In this document: positions 1 to 8,197 of the stretch, piece after piece
How positions within the stretch are numbered: position 1 is the first letter of the stretch
How the letters are laid out: each line of letters opens with the position of its first letter
Notes under the pieces: generated by a model
Seen by the model: the letters and a program-made list of their open reading frames with translations, nothing else
What the model was told of the DNA's origin: nothing
Database searches by the model: none
Program-made: the position numbers and the translations under genes
Origin: Methanoregula sp. UBA247
Lineage (GTDB): Archaea > Halobacteriota > Methanomicrobia > Methanomicrobiales > Methanospirillaceae
Direction: 5' to 3'
NCBI GenBank assembly: GCA_002495055.1
Contig: DADR01000020.1
Location: forward strand, 505 to 40,616
DNA: 40,112 nucleotides

Positions 1-739
1 CCAGGAACGTGAGGAAGTTGTAGTAACCCTGACCTCCGGCAAAATTTGTCTGCGCAGAACCGAGTGCTTTCACCGCATGGAGAATAGCAACCTCAGCACG
101 TTTTGCAGGGCCTGCGACAGAAGCCTTTGTACCATTTCCGTCAGGCATCAATCCATAATAGAAAAAATAACGAAGGTCCCAGTCCTGGCAAAACGGGCGT
201 GTACCGAAATACTCAAGATCATGAATGTGCATCTCTCCTGACAGGTGGTGATCTGCCAGGTCAGGAGGCAGCTGAAGCAGGTACTGTTCTTTTGAAATCT
301 TGTCTGCTTTCTTCTTGTGCGATGTTTCAGCATTTTCCTGGAGGTTTGCGTTATCGTGGGCCTCAAACCCGCGGCCAACATCGATCTGGTGTGCGTCAAA
401 AACCGGAGTACCAACACGGGTCGAGACATTGCGGTACTGTACCATGCCCTTTTCAAGCAGCGTGATATTTACGATTTCACGGATGAGCGGCCCGGAGAGG
501 GACTTTAATCCCATATTCTTGATGCGGTTTTCCACATCATACGCGATTTCCTGTGCCGTCACTTCGTCGGCACCTTCATATCCATAAAATGTCTCGACAA
601 GCTTTGTCTCTTCAACAATCTGCCGGACAATGCGATTGCGATCCCATTCGATGATATGCCCATCAGAGGTTCGGACGGAGGGGAGTACGGGAACAGTGAT
701 TCCCTCAAAGGTAAGCTGCTTGGTCTCCCGATGTGCCAT
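1..739 (-). CDS. nrdD: Anaerobic ribonucleoside-triphosphate reductase, N-terminal part (runs off the left edge)
   Basis: Glycyl-radical class III ribonucleotide reductase, which makes dNTPs from NTPs under anoxia. About 246 codons are visible and the 3' end lies beyond position 1, so the glycyl-radical site cannot be inspected. Residues ~15-100 have the look of an ATP-cone (VPVLPSVRTSDG, then ...AQEIAYDVENRIKNMG). The catalytic-domain start follows with GEMHIHDLEYF, RPFCQDWDLRYFF and GSAQTNFAGGQG, all typical of NrdD. The ATG (737-739) overlaps the stop of the upstream glutaredoxin-like gene by one base (TAATG), so the two are translationally coupled. The identity is secure. Confidence 0.93.
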   Translation of the reverse strand, partial: MAHRETKQLTFEGITVPVLPSVRTSDGHIIEWDRNRIVRQIVEETKLVETFYGYEGADEVTAQEIAYDVENRIKNMGLKSLSGPLIREIVNITLLEKGMVQYRNVSTRVGTPVFDAHQIDVGRGFEAHDNANLQENAETSHKKKADKISKEQYLLQLPPDLADHHLSGEMHIHDLEYFGTRPFCQDWDLRYFFYYGLMPDGNGTKASVAGPAKRAEVAILHAVKALGSAQTNFAGGQGYYNFLTFL

Positions 740-1008
740 TATTCACCTGATATAAGCTTTGACAGATGCTCTCCATCCAGTTTGCCTGCGGGAAAAAGAT
801 CCGCAGAAGTGTAGAAATCAGAGTCTTTCTGGAGAACAGGGGCTTCACTAACAAAAACACCATTCATCCGCAGCTCCGTGAGGGATTCCGCAGTTGAAAG
901 GTCACGCTCGGAATATTTGTAGCCGCCCTTTGTCAGATATCCTTTCAAACTATCACAATTCGGGCAATATTCAAGCGTATAAACAATCAATTGCGATTTT
1001 TTCGACAT
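739..1008 (-). CDS. Glutaredoxin/NrdH-like redoxin preceding nrdD
   Basis: Small thiol-redox protein of 89 residues with a CPNC (CxxC) active site near residue 16 inside YTLEYCPNC, a glutaredoxin-type first strand and turn. A SEAPVLQ segment supplies the cis-proline region of the thioredoxin fold. It probably reduces the reductase encoded immediately downstream, with which it shares a TAATG junction; class III enzymes often use formate, so this is inference. The ATG at 1006-1008 is preferred because GAGGGTG lies about 4 bases upstream; a TTG one codon earlier would also keep the frame. Confidence 0.8.
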   Translation of the reverse strand: MSKKSQLIVYTLEYCPNCDSLKGYLTKGGYKYSERDLSTAESLTELRMNGVFVSEAPVLQKDSDFYTSADLFPAGKLDGEHLSKLISGE

Positions 1009-1137
1009 CAAACACCCTCACACAATCATCTATGCACTAAGCTTTTTGGAGATAAAAAAATCATGGTTTGAACATTCCTGCTCATGCCCCAATAAAAGCG
1101 ATTATCATTAGTAGTGGTATGAAATAATAGTACCGTA

Positions 1138-1677
1138 ATGGTAAGGGCGTTTATTGCACTTGAACTCTCACAGGAAATACGAGACCATCTTTCTGTCGCG
1201 CAGGAAACGATCCGCAGCTGCAGAGCTCATCTTACTCTGGTCGATCCAAAAAATATTCATATTACGATAAAATTCCTCGGTGAAGTAGAGCAGGAAAAAC
1301 TGAAAAAAGTTATGGATGCGATCAGGTCAGTCACATTTTCCTCATTTCCCATAACAGCGGGAACTGTTACGGTGAACAATCCAAAACACCCCCACACGGT
1401 CTGGTGTACAATCGATGATGCGGGATTAGGGGAAAGTTTATCCTGTCGTATAGAGGATGCACTATCACATCTTGGGTTTAAACAAGAGACCCGTCGCTTC
1501 ACACCCCATGCGACTATTGCACGGGTGAAATCACCAGACCCCTCCCTTTTTTCTGCGTTAAATAGTCTGAAGGGTATCTCCTATGGCAGCTGCGAGATCC
1601 GGGGCATAAAGCTGAAAAAGAGTACTCTTTACCCCCAGGGCCCGGTCTACGACGATTTGTTAGAGGTGGAATGGTGA
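1138..1677 (+). CDS. thpR: RNA 2',3'-cyclic phosphodiesterase (2'-5' RNA ligase family)
   Basis: Member of the 2H phosphoesterase family, which hydrolyses 2',3'-cyclic phosphate ends of RNA and in vitro joins 2'-5' ends. The two catalytic HxTx motifs are visible: HITI at residues 41-44 and HATI at 124-127. The 179-residue length is normal for the family. The start lacks a clear Shine-Dalgarno sequence and follows an AT-rich stretch with a possible TATA element (CCAATAAAAG near 1089), so the message may have a short leader. The gene overlaps the downstream CCA-adding enzyme by 7 bases, so both RNA-end enzymes are probably co-expressed. Confidence 0.9.
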   Translation: MVRAFIALELSQEIRDHLSVAQETIRSCRAHLTLVDPKNIHITIKFLGEVEQEKLKKVMDAIRSVTFSSFPITAGTVTVNNPKHPHTVWCTIDDAGLGESLSCRIEDALSHLGFKQETRRFTPHATIARVKSPDPSLFSALNSLKGISYGSCEIRGIKLKKSTLYPQGPVYDDLLEVEW

Positions 1678-3041
1678 ACCGGTTCCCGCTCGAAGAAAAT
1701 GTTTTAACGGGTCTCCGCCCGACCGTTCAGGAATGCGAGCATGTCTGCGGTCTCGCAAAGCGCCTGCTTGAAGCAATCGCCAGAAGCGGGAAAGCTGAGG
1801 GGATGGTCGTGGGATCCATTGCACGGCGTACATGGGTTCGGGGAGACCGTGATCTCGATGTATTCATGCTTTTTGATCCCAGCCTGTCCCGCGATGCCCT
1901 TCAGGCTGAAGGGCTTGCCCTTGCCCGCAGCATTGCAGCCGCTTTCACCGATAATTTCCACGAGAAATATGCCGAACATCCTTACATCAACGCTTCGATC
2001 GAGGATGTTGATGTGGATCTCGTGCCCTGCTATAAAGTTGATAGCGCAACCAACATCCAGAGTTCGGTTGACCGCACACCGTTTCACACACGGTATATCA
2101 CCAGCAGGATTAACGGCTTGATTGATGATGTGCTCCTGCTTAAGCAATTCACAAAAGCTGGCGGTATCTATGGCTCAGACCAGATGACGGAAGGATTTTC
2201 AGGGTATCTCTGCGAGCTCCTTGTACTCCACTATGGTGGATTTACCCCACTAATCAAGGCAGCGGCATCATGGCGTCCCGGTATTGTAATTGATATTGAA
2301 AACCATGCGGCAAAAAAATTTGACGAACCCCTGGTCGTAATCGACCCGGTCGATCCGAAACGCAACGTGGCAGCAGCAGTTTCCCTGGACCGCATGGCCG
2401 GGTTTGTCGAGCTGGCGAGGGGATATAATGAAAAACCCGTAACTGAATTCTTTTTGCACCCGATGGAGCGCTGCATCCTTAAAAAAGAACTCGCCTCACG
2501 TATTGCCCAGCGCAGGACATTTGTTTTTGCTGTTACCTTTGCGACTCCCCAGTACATCCCGGAGATTGTTGTTCCTCAGCTTAAGCGTAGCGTATCAGCA
2601 ATCCGGGAACTGCTGGAGCGAAACGGGTTTGCCGTCCATCATGCTTCCTATGATATGCAGTCAGAGGAATGTATGATCCTCCTCGAGCTGCTCGTGGGGG
2701 ACCTGCCGGCATTACGCCGGCATCTGGGGCCACCACTCTGGAACCACACAAATGCAGATAAATTCCGAAAAAAACATCTTGCGGAACATCAGTCCGGGCC
2801 ATTTATTGAAGACGGGCGGTACGTGATGGAGGTGCCCCGGGAATATCAGACTGCAAAAAGCCTGTTGTCTTCAGATGCTCTCCTGAGTGTAAGTCTTGGG
2901 AAACACATCCGGCAATCGCTGGAACAGGGGTGGACACTTCATGAGGGTCAGGAATGCTGGAAGGAGGCGTTTGCACCGTTCATTGCGGAATTTTTTGAGC
3001 AGTGCTCACCACTGACCCGGATCCAGCGGGATAAAGAATAA
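1671..3041 (+). CDS. cca: CCA tRNA nucleotidyltransferase (archaeal class I)
   Basis: Adds or repairs the 3' CCA end of tRNAs using CTP and ATP. The protein has 456 residues, the usual archaeal class I length. The nucleotidyltransferase signature is present: GS at 48-49, then GDRDLDVF with the metal-binding DLD at 61-63. A third carboxylate lies in DVDLVPCY near residue 120. Helical and RNA-binding domains follow (LLLKQFTKAGGIYGSD; KSLLSSDALL near the C-terminus). The start overlaps thpR as ATGGTGA. The ATG at 1671 sits only 2 bases from GAGGTG, whereas the GTG at 1674 has a better 5-base spacing and may be the true start. Confidence 0.95.
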   Translation: MVNRFPLEENVLTGLRPTVQECEHVCGLAKRLLEAIARSGKAEGMVVGSIARRTWVRGDRDLDVFMLFDPSLSRDALQAEGLALARSIAAAFTDNFHEKYAEHPYINASIEDVDVDLVPCYKVDSATNIQSSVDRTPFHTRYITSRINGLIDDVLLLKQFTKAGGIYGSDQMTEGFSGYLCELLVLHYGGFTPLIKAAASWRPGIVIDIENHAAKKFDEPLVVIDPVDPKRNVAAAVSLDRMAGFVELARGYNEKPVTEFFLHPMERCILKKELASRIAQRRTFVFAVTFATPQYIPEIVVPQLKRSVSAIRELLERNGFAVHHASYDMQSEECMILLELLVGDLPALRRHLGPPLWNHTNADKFRKKHLAEHQSGPFIEDGRYVMEVPREYQTAKSLLSSDALLSVSLGKHIRQSLEQGWTLHEGQECWKEAFAPFIAEFFEQCSPLTRIQRDKE

Positions 3042-3321
3042 AAAATTTCAGGAAATTGTTTTCCCGTCGTTAATCAGACAGTTCTGCCGGACTGCAGGAC
3101 CGGTTTACAGAGAAACAACGAATTATTTGGATTTTTTGCTTGGAGAAATCATTTAATCGATGAAAGACCTTGCCTGATTACTTAAAAAATATTAGGTATC
3201 GGGTCTTCTTACCTTGCTGGCAACGGACCCTTAAAGAAAGTAAAAAAATTCATAAAAAGTTTTTTTAGTACTCTGGTCCGAGAACCCAAAAAAATAATAA
3301 TTTGAACTGACAACACATGCA

Positions 3322-4317
3322 CTATTTCATATATACAGGCGGGGCAAGCTGGAGCATGCGTGAAGCATTCTTCATACTATGAATATGTTTTATTGCCAGA
3401 TTCATTTGATCTGATGACAATCCTGTGCACTTCTGTACGATCTCCGGGGGAAGGTTGTGTTCTTCAGCGTACAGGAGCTGATCGAGAATATCATAAGGCA
3501 TCCTCAAGTAAAAATCTTCATCAGAAGTGAAGTGACTCCACGTATCCGGGCTTGGTGCACGGGATATTATCTTTTTATCAATTTTTAACAATTCTGAAAG
3601 TTTGTACACCTGTAATTTATACATATCTGCTATTGGTTCAATATCAACTCCTCCATCCCCGAACTTTACGAAATATCCACACAGCAATTCTGATTTATTG
3701 GTAGTACCACTCACGACATAGTTCATTTTCTCTGCCTGCATATAGAGGGCAATCATTCGTGTTCTCTGTTTTACATTCTGAAGACTAATGAGCTTCAGGT
3801 ATTGCTGTGCAGACAGACGTTTTGTACTGACCGACTCTTTCTCGGTCGAGAGCCGGATGGAGGGTAAGGCAAGCAGCGTGCCAGAGCCAATACCAGGAGG
3901 AAGAAACAGGTTTGTTGTATGGATTGCGGGATCATACTGGGGGAACAGTTCTTTTAAAAGAGATTCTTTCTGTGCATAAATATCGAATGCCTGCAGGACG
4001 GGAGTAATCGTGACTTCCGAATAGGGAATTTTCAGTTTCCTGCATAGCTGTATAGCCAGTTCCCTGCTGGAAGAATCTGATTCCTTTTCAGGAAGGATCA
4101 GACCATAGACATGGCTGGCCCCCAATGCTTCAACGGCAAGAGTCGCAATAAGTGCGGAATCTACACCGCCAGAAACCCCGATAACAATACCATCTTTTTT
4201 GAACTGATCGATTACCGTTTTTTTTATAAAACCGGGTAAGTTTTCCTTAAGGTCTGCGACATTGCTCAGCATCTCTTTTTTTATGTCAAACTTGTCATCA
4301 AACATTCTGCTTTTCAT
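3322..4317 (-). CDS. NAD synthase-like ATP-pyrophosphatase (NadE paralogue, enlarged)
   Basis: N-type ATP pyrophosphatase related to ammonia-dependent NAD synthase, which amidates deamido-NAD. Visible are the SGGVDS P-loop (49-54), NVKQRTRM (181-188), SGTTNKSE (203-210) and FGDGGVDIEPIADMYK. It has 331 residues, whereas typical NadE has about 250-275. The extra length includes a segment around residues 112-168 rich in Pro, Gly and Ser. The segment near TWSHFTSDEDF differs from the usual NadE text. It is divergently transcribed from an acyl carrier protein gene, unexpected for housekeeping NAD synthesis, so it may amidate another (carrier-bound) acid; that is inference. GGTGA lies 3 bases before the ATG. 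Confidence 0.8.
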   Translation of the reverse strand: MKSRMFDDKFDIKKEMLSNVADLKENLPGFIKKTVIDQFKKDGIVIGVSGGVDSALIATLAVEALGASHVYGLILPEKESDSSSRELAIQLCRKLKIPYSEVTITPVLQAFDIYAQKESLLKELFPQYDPAIHTTNLFLPPGIGSGTLLALPSIRLSTEKESVSTKRLSAQQYLKLISLQNVKQRTRMIALYMQAEKMNYVVSGTTNKSELLCGYFVKFGDGGVDIEPIADMYKLQVYKLSELLKIDKKIISRAPSPDTWSHFTSDEDFYLRMPYDILDQLLYAEEHNLPPEIVQKCTGLSSDQMNLAIKHIHSMKNASRMLQLAPPVYMK

Positions 4318-4368
4318 ATTTCACCATTATATTAATATACTTCTTTATAGAAATACTATACGGAATAC

Positions 4369-4376
4369 TTTATATA
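4369..4376 (+). promoter_or_regulatory. TATA box of the acyl carrier protein gene
   Basis: TTTATATA within CTTTATATAAACA lies about 50 bases before the ATG at 4424, giving an expected transcription start near 4400. The 106-bp gap to the divergent NadE-like gene also contains AT-rich elements (TTTCTATAAAG reading minus, about 4344-4354) that could serve the opposite direction. Confidence 0.55.
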
Positions 4377-4423
4377 AACATTTGCCTTTGATCGTAATTG
4401 CCCTTGAAACGATGTGAACCACC

Positions 4424-4669
4424 ATGAATGAGATAAACAAGGATATCCAGCAGTTTTTGAAATCACGAGGATTTCTCGATAGTAAGAAATCAGTCAGGGA
4501 ACACGAATCATTAACAGAAACCGGCATTATCGATTCCATCGGGCTGCTCCAGCTCGTGGATTATCTCGAAAGCAGATATAAAATCGAAATTCCTATGGAG
4601 ATAATAACGCCGGAAAATTTCGATACTCTGGCTGGAATCAGCCAATCAGTAATAACTCTAAAAAAGTAA
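4424..4669 (+). CDS. Acyl carrier protein-like (free-standing)
   Basis: An 81-residue acidic helical protein with the phosphopantetheine attachment motif DSIGLLQLV; the modified serine would be Ser38. The LTETGIIDS lead-in and the C-terminal helix with LAGI fit the ACP/PCP fold. Archaea lack bacterial type II fatty acid synthesis, so such carriers are uncommon and their partners unclear. The only plausible partner here is the divergent NadE-like enzyme. No acyl-AMP ligase, ketosynthase or phosphopantetheinyl transferase is adjacent. The CoA synthetase at 37.8-39.7 kb is distant and looks like an ordinary acetyl/propionyl-CoA synthetase. Confidence 0.8.
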   Translation: MNEINKDIQQFLKSRGFLDSKKSVREHESLTETGIIDSIGLLQLVDYLESRYKIEIPMEIITPENFDTLAGISQSVITLKK

Positions 4670-4911
4670 ATTCCTTTTTTTATTATTGCAGGGAAAAATG
4701 TAATTTCCGAAATCTATCGTCGTAAAAAAAACATGTTTCAGGGTCGCAGATTGCATGAAAATCCCTATTTTCTGTAGGATTAAACGGTGAGAATCTGCAG
4801 TTCAGGCAGATAATGACTATTAAGTATCTGTCTTTGGAAGTTTTTTAAAAAAAAAAGACTAAAGTGTCCACGAGAGTTTTTCTGCCATTTTCACAATCTA
4901 AGATTCATTTT

Positions 4912-5934
4912 TTATCTGGACGAATTTTTCTTAATTTTTGCTAAGGCCAGTTTTTCAATGGCCGTGGTATCAATTCCTTTACTGACTTCCAGTTTCCTGT
5001 TCTGTACAGCACTGTCAACAAACCCTTTACCGGTCGGCGTGCGGACAATAAGTGACGTAGATCCCGCAGGGCTGCCTATCGCTCCTGCTGATATATCAGA
5101 AAAAATTGCAGTAAGATCCGTGCATATATGGCAGCCTTTGCGGATACAGGCTCCCAGTTCCCCAAGTGGCACGATCAGTGTACTGCCATCCTGTTTCAGG
5201 ATCTCCAGTTTTCCTTTTACATTGAATTTTTTAATTTCATGGGGTTCGAGGTTGTAGCAGGTTTTGAGTTTTCCCACAATGAGCGCCTGATAATCAAACG
5301 TCTCTGTGCAAAAAAGACCGATCACGAGACGGATAGCTTTCCCAAACGGTTTTACCAGATCATTATCACTTTCACGCATCCGTGCTACTGCCAAGACAGC
5401 ACAGGGGACGCCGATAACTGCGATCCGTTTGTACTTGTGTTCGATTACTGCATACTTAAGGGCAGCGAGGAGCGGCACCCACCAGCTATACCGGCTCCCT
5501 GCCTGCTGAATGAGAACATCGGTTTTTGTAATGATTACTGAGGAGGGTTTGAGCGTCCAACGATCTTCGGTAACGGTAACAATTGCATCGATGAGATCTT
5601 CATCCAGAGCATTGGCAAGGATTGCCGTAACCGCCCCGCCACTCTGTTTGCGTGGGATGTTAAAGGAAGATTTTGCAGTAAGCAGTTCGAGGTAGTTCCC
5701 CAGGGTTTCTGCGGGCTGGTTACCGATCCGGGGGCATATTGCATAGCATGCACCGCAATTTACGGTATCGGTAGCCTGTTTGCAATAGCCGTTGCTCCTT
5801 GGACCAGTGACCATTTCTCCTTCGTCAAATGAGAGGGAATCCGCCGGACAGACGGCAACACATGCACCGCATCCCGAGCATTTTCCTGTGTCCCAGACCT
5901 CGCTTTTCAAATCAAGATAACTTTTTGCAGCCAT
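4912..5934 (-). CDS. FrhB-like F420-binding iron-sulfur subunit of glutamate synthase
   Basis: Coenzyme F420 hydrogenase/dehydrogenase beta-subunit family. The N-terminus carries a ferredoxin-type cluster motif (C19, C22, C25, C29 in CSGCGACVAVCP) and a second Cys group in NCGACYAICP. The FrhB flavin/F420 domain follows, with GVPCAVLAVARMRE matching the family's GxPC segment. As the last gene of the glutamate synthase operon it probably feeds electrons from reduced F420 to the synthase; such operons have been proposed to encode an F420-dependent glutamate synthase. Three in-frame ATGs exist (5949, 5940, 5934). The last is chosen because GGAG lies 8 bases upstream; the 5940 ATG overlaps the preceding stop as TGATG. 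Confidence 0.85.
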   Translation of the reverse strand: MAAKSYLDLKSEVWDTGKCSGCGACVAVCPADSLSFDEGEMVTGPRSNGYCKQATDTVNCGACYAICPRIGNQPAETLGNYLELLTAKSSFNIPRKQSGGAVTAILANALDEDLIDAIVTVTEDRWTLKPSSVIITKTDVLIQQAGSRYSWWVPLLAALKYAVIEHKYKRIAVIGVPCAVLAVARMRESDNDLVKPFGKAIRLVIGLFCTETFDYQALIVGKLKTCYNLEPHEIKKFNVKGKLEILKQDGSTLIVPLGELGACIRKGCHICTDLTAIFSDISAGAIGSPAGSTSLIVRTPTGKGFVDSAVQNRKLEVSKGIDTTAIEKLALAKIKKNSSR

Positions 5935-5939
5935 CACCA

Positions 5940-6686
5940 TCACTCCCATGTGTATTTATTCGCAAATGGACGTGCGCTCGCAGGAGAAATCCTGGAATAA
6001 TCAGAAGTCAGAAGAGGTACTGAATCAAGTCCGAATGTCTGTGCAAAATCCTCGATGATCGGTTTGATCATTGTCTTCTGCTCTTCAGTCGCCGGTATTT
6101 GTTGTGCACCGACCCCCAGATTATTCTTGTCGATAATCCCTCGTACATAGATCTCACCACCGTGAATCCCGCTTCCAACGCCACGTTCTTCAATGGGGGG
6201 GATGCCGGTCAATCCAAGCACAATCAGAAGACCGCCCGCCATATATTCCCCAAGAAAAGCCCGCGCCGCTCCACCAACAACAAGGATTGGTCGCTTCTCC
6301 AGGTACTGCTTCATATGAATACCCCCACGGTAACCGATGTTATCGCGTACATACACCTTACCACCCCGCATGCTGTGGGCGACTGCATCACCGGCACTTC
6401 CGTGTATGATGACATTCCCCTTGTCCATGGTGTTCCCGGGTGCATGATCTGCATTGCCATGGACGACAATCGTCGGTCCGCTCATGAACATGGCGAGGTC
6501 ACCACCCGGAACACCATTAACCGTGATAGTAACATCATCCCCCCGGATGCCATTCCCGATAAAGCGCTGCCCGAGGACATTGTCAATGATGATCTCTTTT
6601 ACACCGTCAGCGATCGCAGCACGAATCTTCTGGTTAAGCGATGTGTAATGGAGACCTTTCGCATCGATCCTGATTTGTGTCGCCAT
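5940..6686 (-). CDS. Glutamate synthase GXGXG (alpha domain 3) protein
   Basis: The C-terminal beta-helix domain of glutamate synthase as a separate 248-residue protein. The repeating Gly pattern is clear (GNGIRGDDVTITVNGVPGGD, GNADHAPGNTMDKGNVIIHG, GSAGDAVAHSMRGGKVYVRD). In fused bacterial GltB this domain has a structural role, holding the amidotransferase and FMN domains together around the ammonia tunnel. Its ATG overlaps the stop of the FMN subunit gene (TAATG), and its stop abuts or overlaps the start of the FrhB-like gene, so the operon is tightly coupled. Confidence 0.92.
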   Translation of the reverse strand: MATQIRIDAKGLHYTSLNQKIRAAIADGVKEIIIDNVLGQRFIGNGIRGDDVTITVNGVPGGDLAMFMSGPTIVVHGNADHAPGNTMDKGNVIIHGSAGDAVAHSMRGGKVYVRDNIGYRGGIHMKQYLEKRPILVVGGAARAFLGEYMAGGLLIVLGLTGIPPIEERGVGSGIHGGEIYVRGIIDKNNLGVGAQQIPATEEQKTMIKPIIEDFAQTFGLDSVPLLTSDYSRISPASARPFANKYTWE

Positions 6687-8197
6687 TATGCACCTACTGT
6701 TTTTACATCCAGGACATTCAGGAGACCCTCATCCAGCATATAGCCCCGGAGGCGGTCGCGGTTTCCCCGAAGGCTCTCGATGCTGTTGATACCCGCAGCC
6801 CCCATCAGCTCGGCCAGTTCAAGCGTCCAGCCATGGATCAGGTTCTCGACATGTACAGACTCAACATCCGGATCCAGTCTCTTTGTTAGTTCCGGTTTCT
6901 GTGTGGCGATACCCCATGCGCACTGCCCACGGTAGCAGGTGCCGCAGACCCGGCAGCCCATGGCCACAAGCGCGGAGGTACCAATATACACTGCATCAGC
7001 GCCAAGACAGATGATCTTTGCCACATCCGCACTTTCACGGATCCCGCCACTGGCGATAATTGAGACCTTGTTCCTGATCCCCTGCTGCCTCAGTTTGGCA
7101 TCAACACTTGCCACTGCCGCTTCAACCGGAATACCAACGTGATCCCGGAACACCCGGGGAGCTGCACCAGTGCCACCTCGGAAACCATCAATTACTACCG
7201 CATCTGCAGATGAACGGGCAATACCTGCTGCAATTGCAGCAGAATTATGCACTGCCGCAATCTTCACAAAGACCGGTTTCTTCCACTCAGTTGCTTCCTT
7301 TAAACTTCGCACGAGTTGCTTGAGGTCCTCGATACTATAGATGTCATGGTGGGGAGCAGGGCTGATCGCATCACTTCCTTCCGGGATCATCCGGGTGTAG
7401 GAGACGTCAGCACAGATTTTCTCACCCGGCAGATGCCCTCCTAATCCCGGTTTTGCACCCTGCCCGATTTTGATCTCGATAGCTGCACCACGTTCGAGAT
7501 AGTTAATATCAACACCAAATCGACCGCTTGCCACCTGAACAATCATATTCTTCTGGTAGGGGTACAGCGATTCGTGAAGCCCGCCTTCCCCGGTTCCCAT
7601 GAAGGTGCCGATCCGGCTTACCGCCTTTGCAATCGCAGTCTGGGCATTCAGGCTGATTGCCCCATAACTCATATGCCCGACCATGATGGGTGTCTCTATC
7701 TGGAGATTTGGTGAGAGCTTTGTTATCAGCTCAACAGTTCCATCCGCTGACTCTTTTAGGGAAAGGGACGAGGGTTTTTTGCCCAGATATGTCCGCAGCT
7801 CCATGGGTTCACGGAGCGGATCGATACTTGGGTTAGTAACCTGGCAGGCATCGAGCACGAGACGATCGAAAATAATAGGGTAGGGAAGTGCATTTCCCAT
7901 CCCGGCAAGGACGATCTTCCCGGTCTTTGCCTGGTTGAAGATGTTCTCACGGACCTCACGCGTCCAGACTGGGTGACTCCGGTAATCCGTTGGTTTCTCA
8001 TAGATACTGATAGCATCTCGCGGACAGAATGCTGAACACCGGTGACAGGCAACGCAGTTGCGGGAGTTTACCCGGATTGCGTCACCGTCTTTTCGGAACA
8101 CACCATAAGAACAGTTGTCGACACATCGCCCACAGAGCATACACTGGTCAGGATCAATATCCACTTTAAACCTGAGTGGGATACTTCCTATGGTCAT
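6686..8197 (-). CDS. gltB: Glutamate synthase, FMN-binding central domain with ferredoxin module (archaeal type)
   Basis: The 503-residue catalytic subunit that reductively aminates 2-oxoglutarate with ammonia delivered from the amidotransferase. Two 4Fe-4S motifs occupy the N-terminus (C19/C22/C25/C29 and C48/C51/C54/C58). An FMN-binding TIM barrel follows, with MVGHMSYGAISLNAQ, IGQGAKPGLGGHLPGEK, GFRGGTGAAPRVF and IASGGI. A Cys cluster near the end, CRVCGTCYRGQC, corresponds to the 3Fe-4S site of the family. The ATG overlaps the upstream amidotransferase stop as ATGA, so the subunits are coupled. Confidence 0.95.
   Translation of the reverse strand: MTIGSIPLRFKVDIDPDQCMLCGRCVDNCSYGVFRKDGDAIRVNSRNCVACHRCSAFCPRDAISIYEKPTDYRSHPVWTREVRENIFNQAKTGKIVLAGMGNALPYPIIFDRLVLDACQVTNPSIDPLREPMELRTYLGKKPSSLSLKESADGTVELITKLSPNLQIETPIMVGHMSYGAISLNAQTAIAKAVSRIGTFMGTGEGGLHESLYPYQKNMIVQVASGRFGVDINYLERGAAIEIKIGQGAKPGLGGHLPGEKICADVSYTRMIPEGSDAISPAPHHDIYSIEDLKQLVRSLKEATEWKKPVFVKIAAVHNSAAIAAGIARSSADAVVIDGFRGGTGAAPRVFRDHVGIPVEAAVASVDAKLRQQGIRNKVSIIASGGIRESADVAKIICLGADAVYIGTSALVAMGCRVCGTCYRGQCAWGIATQKPELTKRLDPDVESVHVENLIHGWTLELAELMGAAGINSIESLRGNRDRLRGYMLDEGLLNVLDVKTVGA

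Noticed and set aside
103..587. Several overlapping frames on both strands at the left edge
   Set aside because: They are shadows of the nrdD reading frame, which is open from 739 to the window edge and matches the family throughout.
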